Source: Chitinophagales bacterium
Lineage (GTDB): Bacteria > Bacteroidota > Bacteroidia > Chitinophagales > Saprospiraceae
NCBI GenBank assembly: GCA_013298845.1
Contig: JAAFJN010000019.1
Coordinates: 1 to 64,000 of the forward strand
Direction: 5' to 3'
DNA length: 64,000 nucleotides
Shown: positions 25,747-34,603 of the stretch, in pieces
Layout: the number at the start of each line of letters is the position of its first letter
How positions within the stretch are numbered: the stretch's first letter is position 1
The notes under the pieces: model-generated
Seen by the model: only the letters and a program-made list of their open reading frames with translations
Told to the model about the DNA's origin: nothing
Database searches by the model: none
Made by a program: the position numbers and the translations under genes

Positions 25747-27189
25747 ATGGAAAAAGAAATCTTAGAGCACGGTCTCAACATCAACCGTCGAAAATTTCTC
25801 TCAAAACTCGGCATTGGGATTGGCAGTGCGGCCCTTGGTTCGCTGTTGATGCCTGATCTGTTTGGGAGCGATGAAGAAGCCATTATGGCGGGTTTGCCGC
25901 ATTTTGCACCGAAAGCCAAACGGGTGATTTACCTGTTTCAAAACGGTGCGCCTTCCCAATTGGATTTGTTTGATTACAAACCCAAATTGAACGAAATGTT
26001 TGGGCAGGAGTTGCCCGCCTCCATTCGAATGGGGCAACGGCTGACCGGCATGACCTCCGGCCAAACCAGTTACCCGCTGGCCGGTTCGGTGTTCAAGTTC
26101 AATCAATACGGCCAACACGGTACCTGGTTGAGTGAAATCCTTCCTTATACCTCAAAGATTGTGGACGATATCTGCGTGATTAAAACCATGCACACCGAAG
26201 CCATCAACCACGATCCGGCGTTAACGTTTTTCCAAACCGGCGCCCAAGTGGGCAACCGCCCCAGTTTTGGCTCGTGGCTGAGTTATGGTTTGGGTAGTGA
26301 AAATAAAAACTTACCTGCTTTTTGTGTGCTTTTATCGCAAGGTAAAGGCAATGGGCAGGGTGTGTATTCCAAACTCTGGACCAATGGCTTCCTGGATGCC
26401 ACGCACCAGGGCGTACAATTTAGCAGCGGCGAAAATCCGGTGTTGTACCTCAACAACCCCGATGCCATTGACAAAGAAGACCGCCGCAAAATGCTCGATC
26501 AGGTAGCGGCCCTCAACAGTGAAAGTTATCAGGTGTTCGGCGATCCCGCCATTCAGGCCAAAATCCAGCAATACGAAATGGCCTTTCGGATGCAAACGGC
26601 CGTGCCCGAAATCACGGATTTGCGCAACGAACCCAAAGACGTGATTAAAATGTACGGACCCGATTGCCTCGTTCCCGGCACGTACGCCGCCAACTGCCTG
26701 TTGGCCCGCAAACTCTCCGAAAATGGGGTGCGTTTTGTGCAACTTTACCACCAGGGTTGGGACGGACACGGCAACCTGCCCGGCGAAATCAGGGGGCAAT
26801 GCTTAGATACCGACCAGGCATCCGCGGCCTTAATCACCGACCTCAAACAACGCGGCTTGTTGGATGAAACCCTCGTGATTTGGGGGGGAGAATTTGGGCG
26901 CACCAACTTCTGTCAGGGACCTTTCTCCCGAGAAAATTATGGTCGCGACCACCACCCGCGTTGCTTCTCCATTTGGATGGCCGGTGGCGGCATTAAACCG
27001 GGTGTTTACGGCGAAACGGACGAATTTGGTTACAATATTGCCGAAAACCCCGTTCACGTCAACGATTTTCACGCCACTGCCCTGCATTTGATGGGGCTTG
27101 ACCACGAAAAATTGACGTACAAACATTTAGGTCGCCGGTACCGGTTAACGGACGTGGCGGGTAAAGTGGTGAAGGGAATTTTGGCGTAA
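25747..27189 (+). CDS. DUF1501 protein with Tat-like signal
   Basis: A 480-residue protein. The N-terminus carries a twin-arginine-like motif (NRRKFLSKLG, Arg14-Arg15) followed by a hydrophobic stretch, so it is probably exported folded. The core has the alkaline-phosphatase/sulfatase-like fold of the DUF1501 family: KAKRVIYLFQNGAPSQLDLFDYKP, LYHQGWDGHGNLP, VIWGGEFGRTNF, HHPRCFSIWMAGGGI and HATALHLMGLDHEKLTYKHLGR, which include likely metal ligands. The family occurs in a fixed pair with DUF1549/DUF1553, as here (12-base gap). Activity is unproven; a hydrolytic or transfer reaction on an ester-substituted sugar is an inference. Confidence 0.88.
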   Translation: MEKEILEHGLNINRRKFLSKLGIGIGSAALGSLLMPDLFGSDEEAIMAGLPHFAPKAKRVIYLFQNGAPSQLDLFDYKPKLNEMFGQELPASIRMGQRLTGMTSGQTSYPLAGSVFKFNQYGQHGTWLSEILPYTSKIVDDICVIKTMHTEAINHDPALTFFQTGAQVGNRPSFGSWLSYGLGSENKNLPAFCVLLSQGKGNGQGVYSKLWTNGFLDATHQGVQFSSGENPVLYLNNPDAIDKEDRRKMLDQVAALNSESYQVFGDPAIQAKIQQYEMAFRMQTAVPEITDLRNEPKDVIKMYGPDCLVPGTYAANCLLARKLSENGVRFVQLYHQGWDGHGNLPGEIRGQCLDTDQASAALITDLKQRGLLDETLVIWGGEFGRTNFCQGPFSRENYGRDHHPRCFSIWMAGGGIKPGVYGETDEFGYNIAENPVHVNDFHATALHLMGLDHEKLTYKHLGRRYRLTDVAGKVVKGILA

Positions 27190-27553
27190 GATAATCAAGT
27201 GATTGGTGAAAAATTTGTTCTTTTAGGCCAACTTCCTACTTTTTGAGGCCAAAAAGTAGGCAAAAAGCCCGCGGCTGACGAAAAATCCTACGATTTTGCT
27301 TTCCGTTTCCGGCCGCGCCAAAAAAACTCGCCGGTCGCCCTCACGGGGGCTTTTGCCCCGCCAATGACGTTTGGCTCAAACAGTTTTTGGCTTCATCGGC
27401 CTCCAACGGAGCAAAATCGGGATTTTTCTAAGGCCGCACCGGCAAAGGACGGAAGAATGGGGATTGGAGATACTGCCCGATTTTGTCACGCACTAAGACT
27501 TTGGGAAAGATTATTGCTTGGGTCAAATTTACTGAGCACAAAAAAAGCATTTC
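27190..27553. other. 364-base intergenic region with structured repeat-like sequence
   Basis: Separates DUF1501 from the membrane cytochrome gene. It contains the hairpin at 27235-27260, further short inverted pieces and a GC-rich block (GGCCGCGCC...CGCCGGTCGCCC) unlike coding DNA. Small open frames here lack signals or family resemblance. The mosaic resembles dispersed intergenic repeats of Saprospiria, but no second copy is in this window. Confidence 0.45.
27235..27260 (+). terminator. Hairpin after the DUF1501 gene, possible terminator
   Basis: A perfect 11-bp stem (CCTACTTTTTG with CAAAAAGTAGG) around a 4-base loop, 46 bases after the stop codon. The following sequence is A-rich, not T-rich, so termination on the plus strand is uncertain; it may instead be the edge of an intergenic repeat. 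Confidence 0.4.
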
Positions 27554-29695
27554 ATGAAAAACACCGTTTATAATATCACTTTCGGCATCAATTGCCTGTT
27601 GCTTTTTCTTGTTTTGGTGGGCAAAACCTTAGCCATACCAACGATGCTGCAAGTGGTCGGGCGAATGCACCCTTTGTTGCTGCATTTCCCCATTGTTTTA
27701 TTGGTCATGACGCTGGTCTGGGAGTTGTTTTTGCGCAAAAAAAACGCCGCCGGGACAGCATCGGCCAACCCCGACATTGGTGACTATTTATTGCTGTCCG
27801 CTGCTTTTACGGCGGCTTTATCGGCTTTGATGGGCCTGTTTTTGTCGCAGGAAGAAGGGTACAATGCCGAGGCGATTGCGTGGCATAAATGGACGGGCAC
27901 CGCCGTTTCGTTGCTGTCATTGGGTTGGTATGCTTTTAGAGACGCCATTCGGTCCACGTACACGCGTTGGGTGAGCGGAGCGAGTTTGGTGGCCCTCGTA
28001 ATGGCGGGTCATCAGGGTGCGAATATCACCCACGGCGAAGACTTTTTAACCGCCCCGCTGCATTCCAAAACCGAGGCCGCCACCGTATCCGCCGAAGACG
28101 CGATGGTTTTTGACGATGTGGTAAAACCCATTTTAGAAAAAAAATGCGTCAGTTGCCATAACAGTAAAAAATCGAAAGGCGAATTGCGGATGGAGACCGC
28201 CGAACAATTGCTAAAAGGGGGTAAACACGGCAAATTATGGGATGTTAATGCGGCTGATTTGGGGTTGCTGGTACAACGGATACATTTGCCCATGGAAGCC
28301 AAGGAACACATGCCACCCGCCGGGAAACCTCAATTAAGCGGCGATGAAATGGCTATTTTACGCCATTGGATCAAGGGCGGGGCTGATTTCAAACTAAAAG
28401 TAAAAGATTTGGCGGATGCGGATACCCTAAAAATATTGGCCCAAGCCCTGCTCAAAACGAACGAGACCGAAACCTTCACCTTCAAAGCCGCAGACGAAGG
28501 AACCATTAAAAAATTGACAACCAACTACCGGGTCATTACCCCTTTGTCTTTGGGTTCACCGGCATTAAGCGTTGATTTTTTTGGGGCTTCCCAGTTTAAC
28601 AACGCACAATTGAACGAATTGCAGGCCATTAAAGCACAAATTGTTCAGTTGAATCTCAATAAAATGCCCGTAAAAGACGAAGACCTAAAAACGATTGCGG
28701 GTTTTGAAAACTTGAGAAAACTCAATTTGTCCTTTACCCAAATCACCGGTGCCACCCTAAGTGAACTAAAAAAACTCAAATTCCTGCGCACGTTGTCGCT
28801 CTCCGGTACCAGCATCAAAAGTGCTGATCTGGCAACGTTAAAAGACCTGCCCGCCCTGCGCGCACTGCAATTGTGGAATACAAATATCCCTAAAAACGAT
28901 CTAACAGCCTTAAAATCAACCTTGAGCGGAACAGCCATTGAGACGGGTTTTGAGGGCGATACCATCGTTGCCAAATTAAGTATGCCCATATTGGTGGACG
29001 ACGAAGTTCAGGTTTTTCAGCAAGATGCCACCATCAGGCTCAAGCACTACGTCAACGGAGCGGTTATTCGCTACACCTTAGATGGCACGCCGCCCGACAG
29101 CCTCACATCGCCCGCTTACACCGACGGAGGTATCCTGATTGATAAAACCGCCGTTTTGAAAGCAAAAGCGTATCTCGACGGCTGGTTGAGCAGTGATACC
29201 TTGACCCAACAGTTTTACCGCGCCGGTTTTATGACCGATTCCGTACGTTTGGGATACCTGCCCAATCCCCAATATTCGGGCAAAGGACAAATGTTGTTTG
29301 ACGGTAAATTGGGCGGTAAAAACTTTAAAAGTGGCAAATGGCTGGGCTTCAAAGAAACCTTTTTGGAGGGTTATGCTTATTTTGAACAACCAGTTCTTAT
29401 TTCAAAAGTCACGTTTAGCACCTTAATTGACATTGGCAGTTACATTATGCCGGCCCAGGAATTGCAGGTCTGGGGCGGTAATAGTGTCTCGGATTTGGTG
29501 TTGTTACAAAAGATCAACCCCAAACAACCCACTCAAATTACATCATCGGGTTTACAGGGTTTTGAATGCACTTTTCAGCCAAAACAAGTAAAAATATTAA
29601 AATTGGTGGGCAAATCGGTCCAAAAACTACCGCCTTGGCATCCGGGCAAAGGAGAAAAAGGCTGGCTGTTTGTGGATGAGGTGTTTGTGAATTAG
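27554..29695 (+). CDS. Membrane cytochrome c-type protein with leucine-rich repeats and chitobiase-like domain
   Basis: A 713-residue mosaic. Residues ~10-155 form four membrane helices of the DUF2231-like type (GRMHPLLLHFPIVLLV). Next come a PSCyt1-like heme c domain with CVSCH (198-202), a stretch of ~4 leucine-rich repeats (~355-455: LRKLNLSFTQI, LRTLSLSGTSI), a chitobiase-like C-terminal Ig domain (~485-560; IRYTLDGTPPDSLTSPAY), and a C-terminal discoidin-like domain ending W.FVDEVFVN. The same C-terminal module occurs in the fucosidase 18 bases downstream. The design suggests an inner-membrane or envelope electron carrier tied to glycan handling. Confidence 0.8.
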   Translation: MKNTVYNITFGINCLLLFLVLVGKTLAIPTMLQVVGRMHPLLLHFPIVLLVMTLVWELFLRKKNAAGTASANPDIGDYLLLSAAFTAALSALMGLFLSQEEGYNAEAIAWHKWTGTAVSLLSLGWYAFRDAIRSTYTRWVSGASLVALVMAGHQGANITHGEDFLTAPLHSKTEAATVSAEDAMVFDDVVKPILEKKCVSCHNSKKSKGELRMETAEQLLKGGKHGKLWDVNAADLGLLVQRIHLPMEAKEHMPPAGKPQLSGDEMAILRHWIKGGADFKLKVKDLADADTLKILAQALLKTNETETFTFKAADEGTIKKLTTNYRVITPLSLGSPALSVDFFGASQFNNAQLNELQAIKAQIVQLNLNKMPVKDEDLKTIAGFENLRKLNLSFTQITGATLSELKKLKFLRTLSLSGTSIKSADLATLKDLPALRALQLWNTNIPKNDLTALKSTLSGTAIETGFEGDTIVAKLSMPILVDDEVQVFQQDATIRLKHYVNGAVIRYTLDGTPPDSLTSPAYTDGGILIDKTAVLKAKAYLDGWLSSDTLTQQFYRAGFMTDSVRLGYLPNPQYSGKGQMLFDGKLGGKNFKSGKWLGFKETFLEGYAYFEQPVLISKVTFSTLIDIGSYIMPAQELQVWGGNSVSDLVLLQKINPKQPTQITSSGLQGFECTFQPKQVKILKLVGKSVQKLPPWHPGKGEKGWLFVDEVFVN

Positions 29696-29712
29696 ACAGT
29701 AAATTTAAAAAA

Positions 29713-31740
29713 ATGATAAAAAACACTTCAATAACCCTGACAATACTCCTTTGGGTATCTATCATATTTGCCCAACAACCGGGCAACTACACCCCCATTT
29801 TGCCCACCGACCAACCAAAAGACATCATCCGGAAAGCGGCGAATATTACCCCCTCGCCCCGGCAACTCCGCTGGCAGGAATTGGAACTGACCGCCTTTTT
29901 TCACTTTGGGATGAACACGTACACCAATCGGGAATGGGGAAAAGGGCACGAGGCCGAAACGCTGTTCAATCCGACCGAATTGGACGTGGATCAATGGGTG
30001 CGGGTCTGCCAACAAGCCGGGATAAAACAAGTGATTTTGACCGCCAAACACCACGATGGGTTTTGCCTGTGGCCAAGCCAATACACCGAACATTCGGTGA
30101 AAAGCAGTCCGTGGAAAGCCGGAAAAGGCGACGTGATGAAAGACCTGTCCGCCGCCTGCAAAAAATACAACATCGGTTTTGGTTTTTACCTGTCGCCCTG
30201 GGATATAACAGAAGCCACCTACGGCACGGACGCCTACAACGACTTTTTTGTGCACCAATTGACCGAATTATTGACCAATTACGGGCAAATTGACGAAGTA
30301 TGGTTCGATGGTGCCTGCGGCGAAGGCCCCAACGGCAAAAAACAAGTGTATGATTTTGATCGCTATTACCAACTGATTCGCGAACTTCAGCCCACGGCGC
30401 TCATTGCCATTATGGGACCGGATGTGCGTTGGGTAGGTACGGAATCGGGTTATGGCCGGGAAACCGAATGGAGCGTGATGCCGGTGGATGCCCAACTACA
30501 AGAAAGTATTTCAAAAAATTCACAAACCGACGTGACATTTGCACCCATGGGCGACATGACCGATTCGGATTTGGCCAGCCGTTCCAAGATCCTGGGTGCA
30601 AAAGGTTTAATTTGGTACCCTTCGGAAACCGATGTTTCGATTCGGCCGGGTTGGTTTTATCACCAGGAAGAAGACCATCGGGTAAAAACGCCGGAAAAAC
30701 TATTTGATATTTATTGCAGTTCCGTCGGGCGAAACAGCGTGTTATTGCTCAACCTGCCCCCCGACCAACGCGGCCTGATCCACGAAAACGACGTAAAAAA
30801 CCTGCTGGCCTGGCGTAAATTATTAGACGAAACCTTTCAAACCAACCTGGCGACTGGCGCATCGGTAAAATCCAGGAATGGCAAACATCCGCAGCATATC
30901 CTCGACGGCAAAAACACCACCCATTTTACCACCAAAGGAACCGACACCACAACGGTCATTGATATCCAATTAAAAAAACGCCAAACCTTTGATGTGTTGC
31001 AATTGCAGGAAAATATCAGCATTGGGCAACGGATCGAGGCGTTCCGATTGGAGTATTGGGACAAAACGGGCTGGAAAGAAGTGGCAACCGGCACAACAGT
31101 TGGTTACAAACGGATACTGCGTTTTGAACCCATCACCACCAATAAAGTCCGGTTGCACATCCTGTCTTCCCGCTTAAATCCGACCATCGCGGAGTTCGGT
31201 TTGTACAAATTACCTCCTTCGGTAGTATTCAAAGTGAACACCCTTGAAAAACTCCGAAAACCCAACCCCAACAACAAGGCCATTGGCAAACCCACTCAAC
31301 TCAAAACCCTCCCCGATCCTAAATACAACAAGAGCGGCAACGCGGGCTGGAACAACGGCATTTTTGGCAGCAATACCGCCTTCAATGACGGCGAATGGCT
31401 GGGCTGGAGTGGACAGGATTTTGAAGGCACCATAGATTTGCAAAAAACAGAGGCCCTGAAAACGGTCAGTATTGACTTTTTCAACCTGCCCCAAAGTTGG
31501 ATTTACATGCCCTCGGAAGTGACCTTATCTGCCTCCGACGATGGTGTACATTTTAAAACAATGGAAACGCAAAGTAATTTCAGCATTGCCGAAGAAGGTG
31601 TGCGGCGGGTTAGTTTCAAAGCCGATATTCGGGCAAAACACCTCAAAATCACCGCAAAACACTACGGTTTAATCCCAAAAGGGTATGAAGGTGCTGGTTC
31701 GCCCGCGTGGTTGTTTGTGGATGAGGTCGTGGTGGAATAA
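29713..31740 (+). CDS. GH29 alpha-L-fucosidase with C-terminal binding domains
   Basis: A 675-residue secreted enzyme (signal MIKNTSITL..IIFAQ). The GH29 catalytic domain (~40-360) has FFHFGMNTYTNREWG, TAKHHDGFCLW and IDEVWFDGACG with nucleophile Asp199. A discoidin-like (F5/8) domain follows (~375-500), then a second one (~535-675) ending PAWLFVDEVVVE, which closely matches the end of the upstream cytochrome protein. The extra binding domains distinguish it from the shorter GH29 at 21980 and suggest attachment to a polymer. It lies 18 bases after the cytochrome gene, and the next gene starts 45 bases after its stop. Confidence 0.9.
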   Translation: MIKNTSITLTILLWVSIIFAQQPGNYTPILPTDQPKDIIRKAANITPSPRQLRWQELELTAFFHFGMNTYTNREWGKGHEAETLFNPTELDVDQWVRVCQQAGIKQVILTAKHHDGFCLWPSQYTEHSVKSSPWKAGKGDVMKDLSAACKKYNIGFGFYLSPWDITEATYGTDAYNDFFVHQLTELLTNYGQIDEVWFDGACGEGPNGKKQVYDFDRYYQLIRELQPTALIAIMGPDVRWVGTESGYGRETEWSVMPVDAQLQESISKNSQTDVTFAPMGDMTDSDLASRSKILGAKGLIWYPSETDVSIRPGWFYHQEEDHRVKTPEKLFDIYCSSVGRNSVLLLNLPPDQRGLIHENDVKNLLAWRKLLDETFQTNLATGASVKSRNGKHPQHILDGKNTTHFTTKGTDTTTVIDIQLKKRQTFDVLQLQENISIGQRIEAFRLEYWDKTGWKEVATGTTVGYKRILRFEPITTNKVRLHILSSRLNPTIAEFGLYKLPPSVVFKVNTLEKLRKPNPNNKAIGKPTQLKTLPDPKYNKSGNAGWNNGIFGSNTAFNDGEWLGWSGQDFEGTIDLQKTEALKTVSIDFFNLPQSWIYMPSEVTLSASDDGVHFKTMETQSNFSIAEEGVRRVSFKADIRAKHLKITAKHYGLIPKGYEGAGSPAWLFVDEVVVE

Positions 31741-31785
31741 ATGCGACGGTCTTCGACTTCATCAATAATACTAAAAAACACAAAC

Positions 31786-33456
31786 ATGAATCTTAAATAC
31801 GCATCGCACCAGGTTTTCACTGGCCCACCGGCTCCAAAATTGACGTTCATAAAAGCCTTATTCATTGGCCTATTTTTCTCCTGTGCAGCCGCCAGCGTTG
31901 CCCAAGATATTACTTACTTGACCGGGAGCGGCAATTTTACCAATGGTGAAACCACCGAACGGGAAATACACCAGATTAATGCCTTGAACTACTGTGGTGC
32001 CAAAAGAACCAGGGTTAGCGTATACCCCTCGTACTATTACAATTCAGATACTCAAATGGGTAATCCATCTTCCATTGACAGCATCATGATTTTATTGCAC
32101 CAGGGAGGCATTACCCCCATGATTCTTTTTGAATATTATGGTTGGTACAATGCGTTGGGATCATATGATAAATGGTATGAAATCGGCAGAAGTTTTGCGG
32201 AGCGGTGGAGACCCAATTCCCCATACCTGCTTTCCAAAAACATAACAAACTGGGGTATTTCGGTGTATTCGGCGATTAATGAGCCTGACATTAATACGCC
32301 ATACGTCCCCAGAACGATTGCCGATGGCCCCGAAAATTATCACGACGCCTTAGAAGGATTGGCTGATGGTATTCATGCTGTTGATACCAGTTTGAGCGCC
32401 ATACCCGGAGGCTGGGCATCACAAAATGCGTTTAGTTGGAATGATGCCAATGGCTATGGTACTGCCATTGTAGATTTGATCAACAATGGAAAACTGGCCG
32501 GTTTTGATATTCATACGTACAATGACAATACTTTTGCTCCTATTGTAGATCAGCAAAATGAATTTTATTGGCGTTATTCGGCCCAAGCGGATTTTAATGA
32601 AATTCAAGAAGAAATCGGGATTACGAGACCGGTCAAATTTTATGCAACCGAATTCAGTTATAAAGCAAATATCCTGGGAATTAGTGAGGAAGAATCCGCG
32701 AAAAGACATTTTACGTGTATTTGGAACAATATAGGCGCTGTAAAAAGTGATGGTTCTACTCCTGCAACAAAATTCGCATTGGTTTGGAATTTATTTCACA
32801 CGGTTGAATTTGATTCCGTGTATGGAATGTGCCATCAATTATTTCCATATACCCCTAATCTCAAAGGGCAAGCCTTTAAACTTGTAATGGATCTTGGCGC
32901 CGGAATGAATTTCACCTACTTGGATCCTAATAATTCAGGTATTTATAAACTTACCGATGGCGAAAAAGAGATGTGGGTATGGCAAAATTATTACCGTTGG
33001 AGTAATATTGAAGGAACGTCATTTACCATTGATCTGCCAGAAGATGCTTCCAAAATATTGTTGTATAATTACAGTGGTTTGCTCGATTCGGTAGCAGTGT
33101 CCGGCTTGCAAAATTATACATTTACCCAACTGCCGGAAAGCGAAACATTAGTATTTGTCATTCTAAAACAATCCCCTGTTTCGGTGGATAAAGACTTGCA
33201 ACCACAGGTTGATTTCCCGTGGACAGTATCGCCCAATCCTGCGACGGGTATTGTTTCAGTTGCGTTTCAGGGCAACCCGATTTCATTGAACAGCAACATC
33301 GTGCACATTAAAGATATGGTGGGCAACCTGCTATTGGAAAAATCAGTAGATCAGGGTGATTTCTCCATTGATATGACTAATTTTAACGCCGGTGTTTATG
33401 TGATGACCATCGCAAATGGTGATGTACAAACGAGTATCAAAGTTGTCAAAATTTAA
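31786..33456 (+). CDS. Clan A (GH5/GH39-like) glycoside hydrolase with T9SS type A tag
   Basis: The ATG at 31786 is used; an in-frame ATG immediately at the preceding stop would add 15 residues before the signal-like segment. Of 556 residues, ~42-440 look like a TIM-barrel glycosidase with the clan-A pair: NEP at 165-167 (acid/base Glu166) and ATEF with Glu289 as likely nucleophile. The C-terminal ~75 residues are a type A sorting domain (VSPNPATG, VHIKDMVGNLLLE, GVYVMTIANG). It should be secreted through T9SS. The substrate (xylan, agarose-like or another galactan) cannot be told from sequence. Same strand as the fucosidases and probably in one transcript. Confidence 0.8.
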   Translation: MNLKYASHQVFTGPPAPKLTFIKALFIGLFFSCAAASVAQDITYLTGSGNFTNGETTEREIHQINALNYCGAKRTRVSVYPSYYYNSDTQMGNPSSIDSIMILLHQGGITPMILFEYYGWYNALGSYDKWYEIGRSFAERWRPNSPYLLSKNITNWGISVYSAINEPDINTPYVPRTIADGPENYHDALEGLADGIHAVDTSLSAIPGGWASQNAFSWNDANGYGTAIVDLINNGKLAGFDIHTYNDNTFAPIVDQQNEFYWRYSAQADFNEIQEEIGITRPVKFYATEFSYKANILGISEEESAKRHFTCIWNNIGAVKSDGSTPATKFALVWNLFHTVEFDSVYGMCHQLFPYTPNLKGQAFKLVMDLGAGMNFTYLDPNNSGIYKLTDGEKEMWVWQNYYRWSNIEGTSFTIDLPEDASKILLYNYSGLLDSVAVSGLQNYTFTQLPESETLVFVILKQSPVSVDKDLQPQVDFPWTVSPNPATGIVSVAFQGNPISLNSNIVHIKDMVGNLLLEKSVDQGDFSIDMTNFNAGVYVMTIANGDVQTSIKVVKI

Positions 33457-33475
33457 TCATTGGTCTCTACCTTTG
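33443..33475 (+). promoter_or_regulatory. Promoter of the fatty acid hydroxylase gene
   Basis: TTG at 33443-33445, 22 bases, TACCTTTG at 33468-33475. The -33 element lies inside the 3' end of the preceding gene. It leaves a leader of ~80 bases. Confidence 0.55.
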
Positions 33476-33563
33476 CGATGGAAAACATTCATTAGTTTTT
33501 CAGAATATAAACGATAGTTTGGCTGGCGCTCAATGGTAAACTACAGCGTTGCAACTTCAAAAC

Positions 33564-34271
33564 ATGCTGGATAAAATAGTTTTTATTTTCACGTTAACCT
33601 TTGTGCATTATTTTGGCTTTGCGGCCTTATTGTACTGGTTTTATTACGTTTTTGGCCGCGAGCGGTTTACGCAAATCAGGATACAGCAGCGCGTTGCCAC
33701 CAGAAAGGATTTTCGGCGGGAATTTTTGCTTTCTTCGGTATCGGCCAGTATTTACGCAATGGTGTTGTACCTGTGCTTGTACGCTCCTTTTTTCCAACCC
33801 TATTCGAGGATGTACCACTCGGTGGCCGAATTTGGGGTGTTGTATTGGGTTTTATCCGGGGTGGGTTTGTTGGTTTTGCACGATACCTGGTTTTATTGGA
33901 CCCACCGTTTGTTACACACGCCATATTTACTAAAAACGGTCCACGCATACCACCACCGTTCCCTTGCCCCTACCCCATTTTCGGCCTTTGCGTTTCACCC
34001 CGTTGAAGCCCTAATCACGGTGGCGGTTTACCCACTGGCTTTGCTCTTATTTCCCGTGCATTTGTACCTGTTTATGGGCTGGTGGCTGGTGATCGTGGTG
34101 GGTAATATGTTTGGGCATTTGGGTTTTGAACCTTTACAACGCTGGATACACACCAAACTGTTTGGGTATTTTTTAGGTTCTACCCATCACAATCTGCACC
34201 ACCAAAATGGCCGGATTTGGTTTGGGTTTCTTTTTGCGTTTTGGGATCGCAGGATGGGGACGGGGAAGTGA
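33564..34271 (+). CDS. Sterol desaturase / fatty acid hydroxylase superfamily membrane protein
   Basis: A 235-residue integral membrane protein; the ATG at 33564 is used rather than an upstream TTG. It carries the histidine clusters that bind a di-iron centre in this superfamily: HDTWFYWTHRLLH (His106, His114, His118), HAYHH (127-131) and HHNLHH (208-213). Four to five helices precede and separate them. Family members hydroxylate or desaturate fatty acids, carotenoids or sterol-like lipids. In Bacteroidota a role in carotenoid or sulfonolipid hydroxylation is possible, but no pathway neighbour points to a substrate. Confidence 0.85.
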   Translation: MLDKIVFIFTLTFVHYFGFAALLYWFYYVFGRERFTQIRIQQRVATRKDFRREFLLSSVSASIYAMVLYLCLYAPFFQPYSRMYHSVAEFGVLYWVLSGVGLLVLHDTWFYWTHRLLHTPYLLKTVHAYHHRSLAPTPFSAFAFHPVEALITVAVYPLALLLFPVHLYLFMGWWLVIVVGNMFGHLGFEPLQRWIHTKLFGYFLGSTHHNLHHQNGRIWFGFLFAFWDRRMGTGK

Positions 34272-34311
34272 GTTTTTTTGTGCGGCTGTTTTAAAATGTA
34301 AAAATATACGG

Positions 34312-34319
34312 TATATTTG
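34312..34319 (+). promoter_or_regulatory. -7 promoter element TATATTTG
   Basis: A perfect TAnnTTTG match 27 bases upstream of the small membrane protein ATG at 34347. A TTTT 19 bases further upstream (34289-34292) could serve as a weak -33. Confidence 0.45.
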
Positions 34320-34346
34320 CGCGTTAAAACAAATCAACTACTTACA

Positions 34347-34559
34347 ATGAAAATTTACAAAACAGGGCTTATTCTTACCATTTTAAGTTGGCTTGCTTCC
34401 TTAAATCCTTTCTGGATCATGTACACCGGCCCAGCATTTATATACAAGTTTCATACCATGTCGGTTAATTCATGGGACAGTTTAAGGGCGCAAAAAACAG
34501 GAGCCTTGACTGACAGATTATTTGATAGTTTATTATACGAATGTAGGCAAAAGAGATAA
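34347..34559 (+). CDS. Small protein with one hydrophobic segment
   Basis: A 70-residue product (MKIYKTGLILTILSWLASLNPFWIMY...) with a hydrophobic stretch near its N-terminus and a basic, polar C-terminus. No family is recognised. It has a credible promoter element just upstream, which raises the chance that it is real. The ATG at 34347 is preferred over an upstream TTG at 34317, which would lie inside the promoter. Confidence 0.45.
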   Translation: MKIYKTGLILTILSWLASLNPFWIMYTGPAFIYKFHTMSVNSWDSLRAQKTGALTDRLFDSLLYECRQKR

Positions 34560-34603
34560 AAAATACTCGCCAGCGTGAATTTAAACTATTTACACCACAC
34601 CAC

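Noticed and set aside
27364-27573. Small plus-strand open frame in the 27.2-27.5 kb gap
   Set aside because: Lies in structured, repeat-like sequence and runs into the next gene; no hydrophobic segment or family match.
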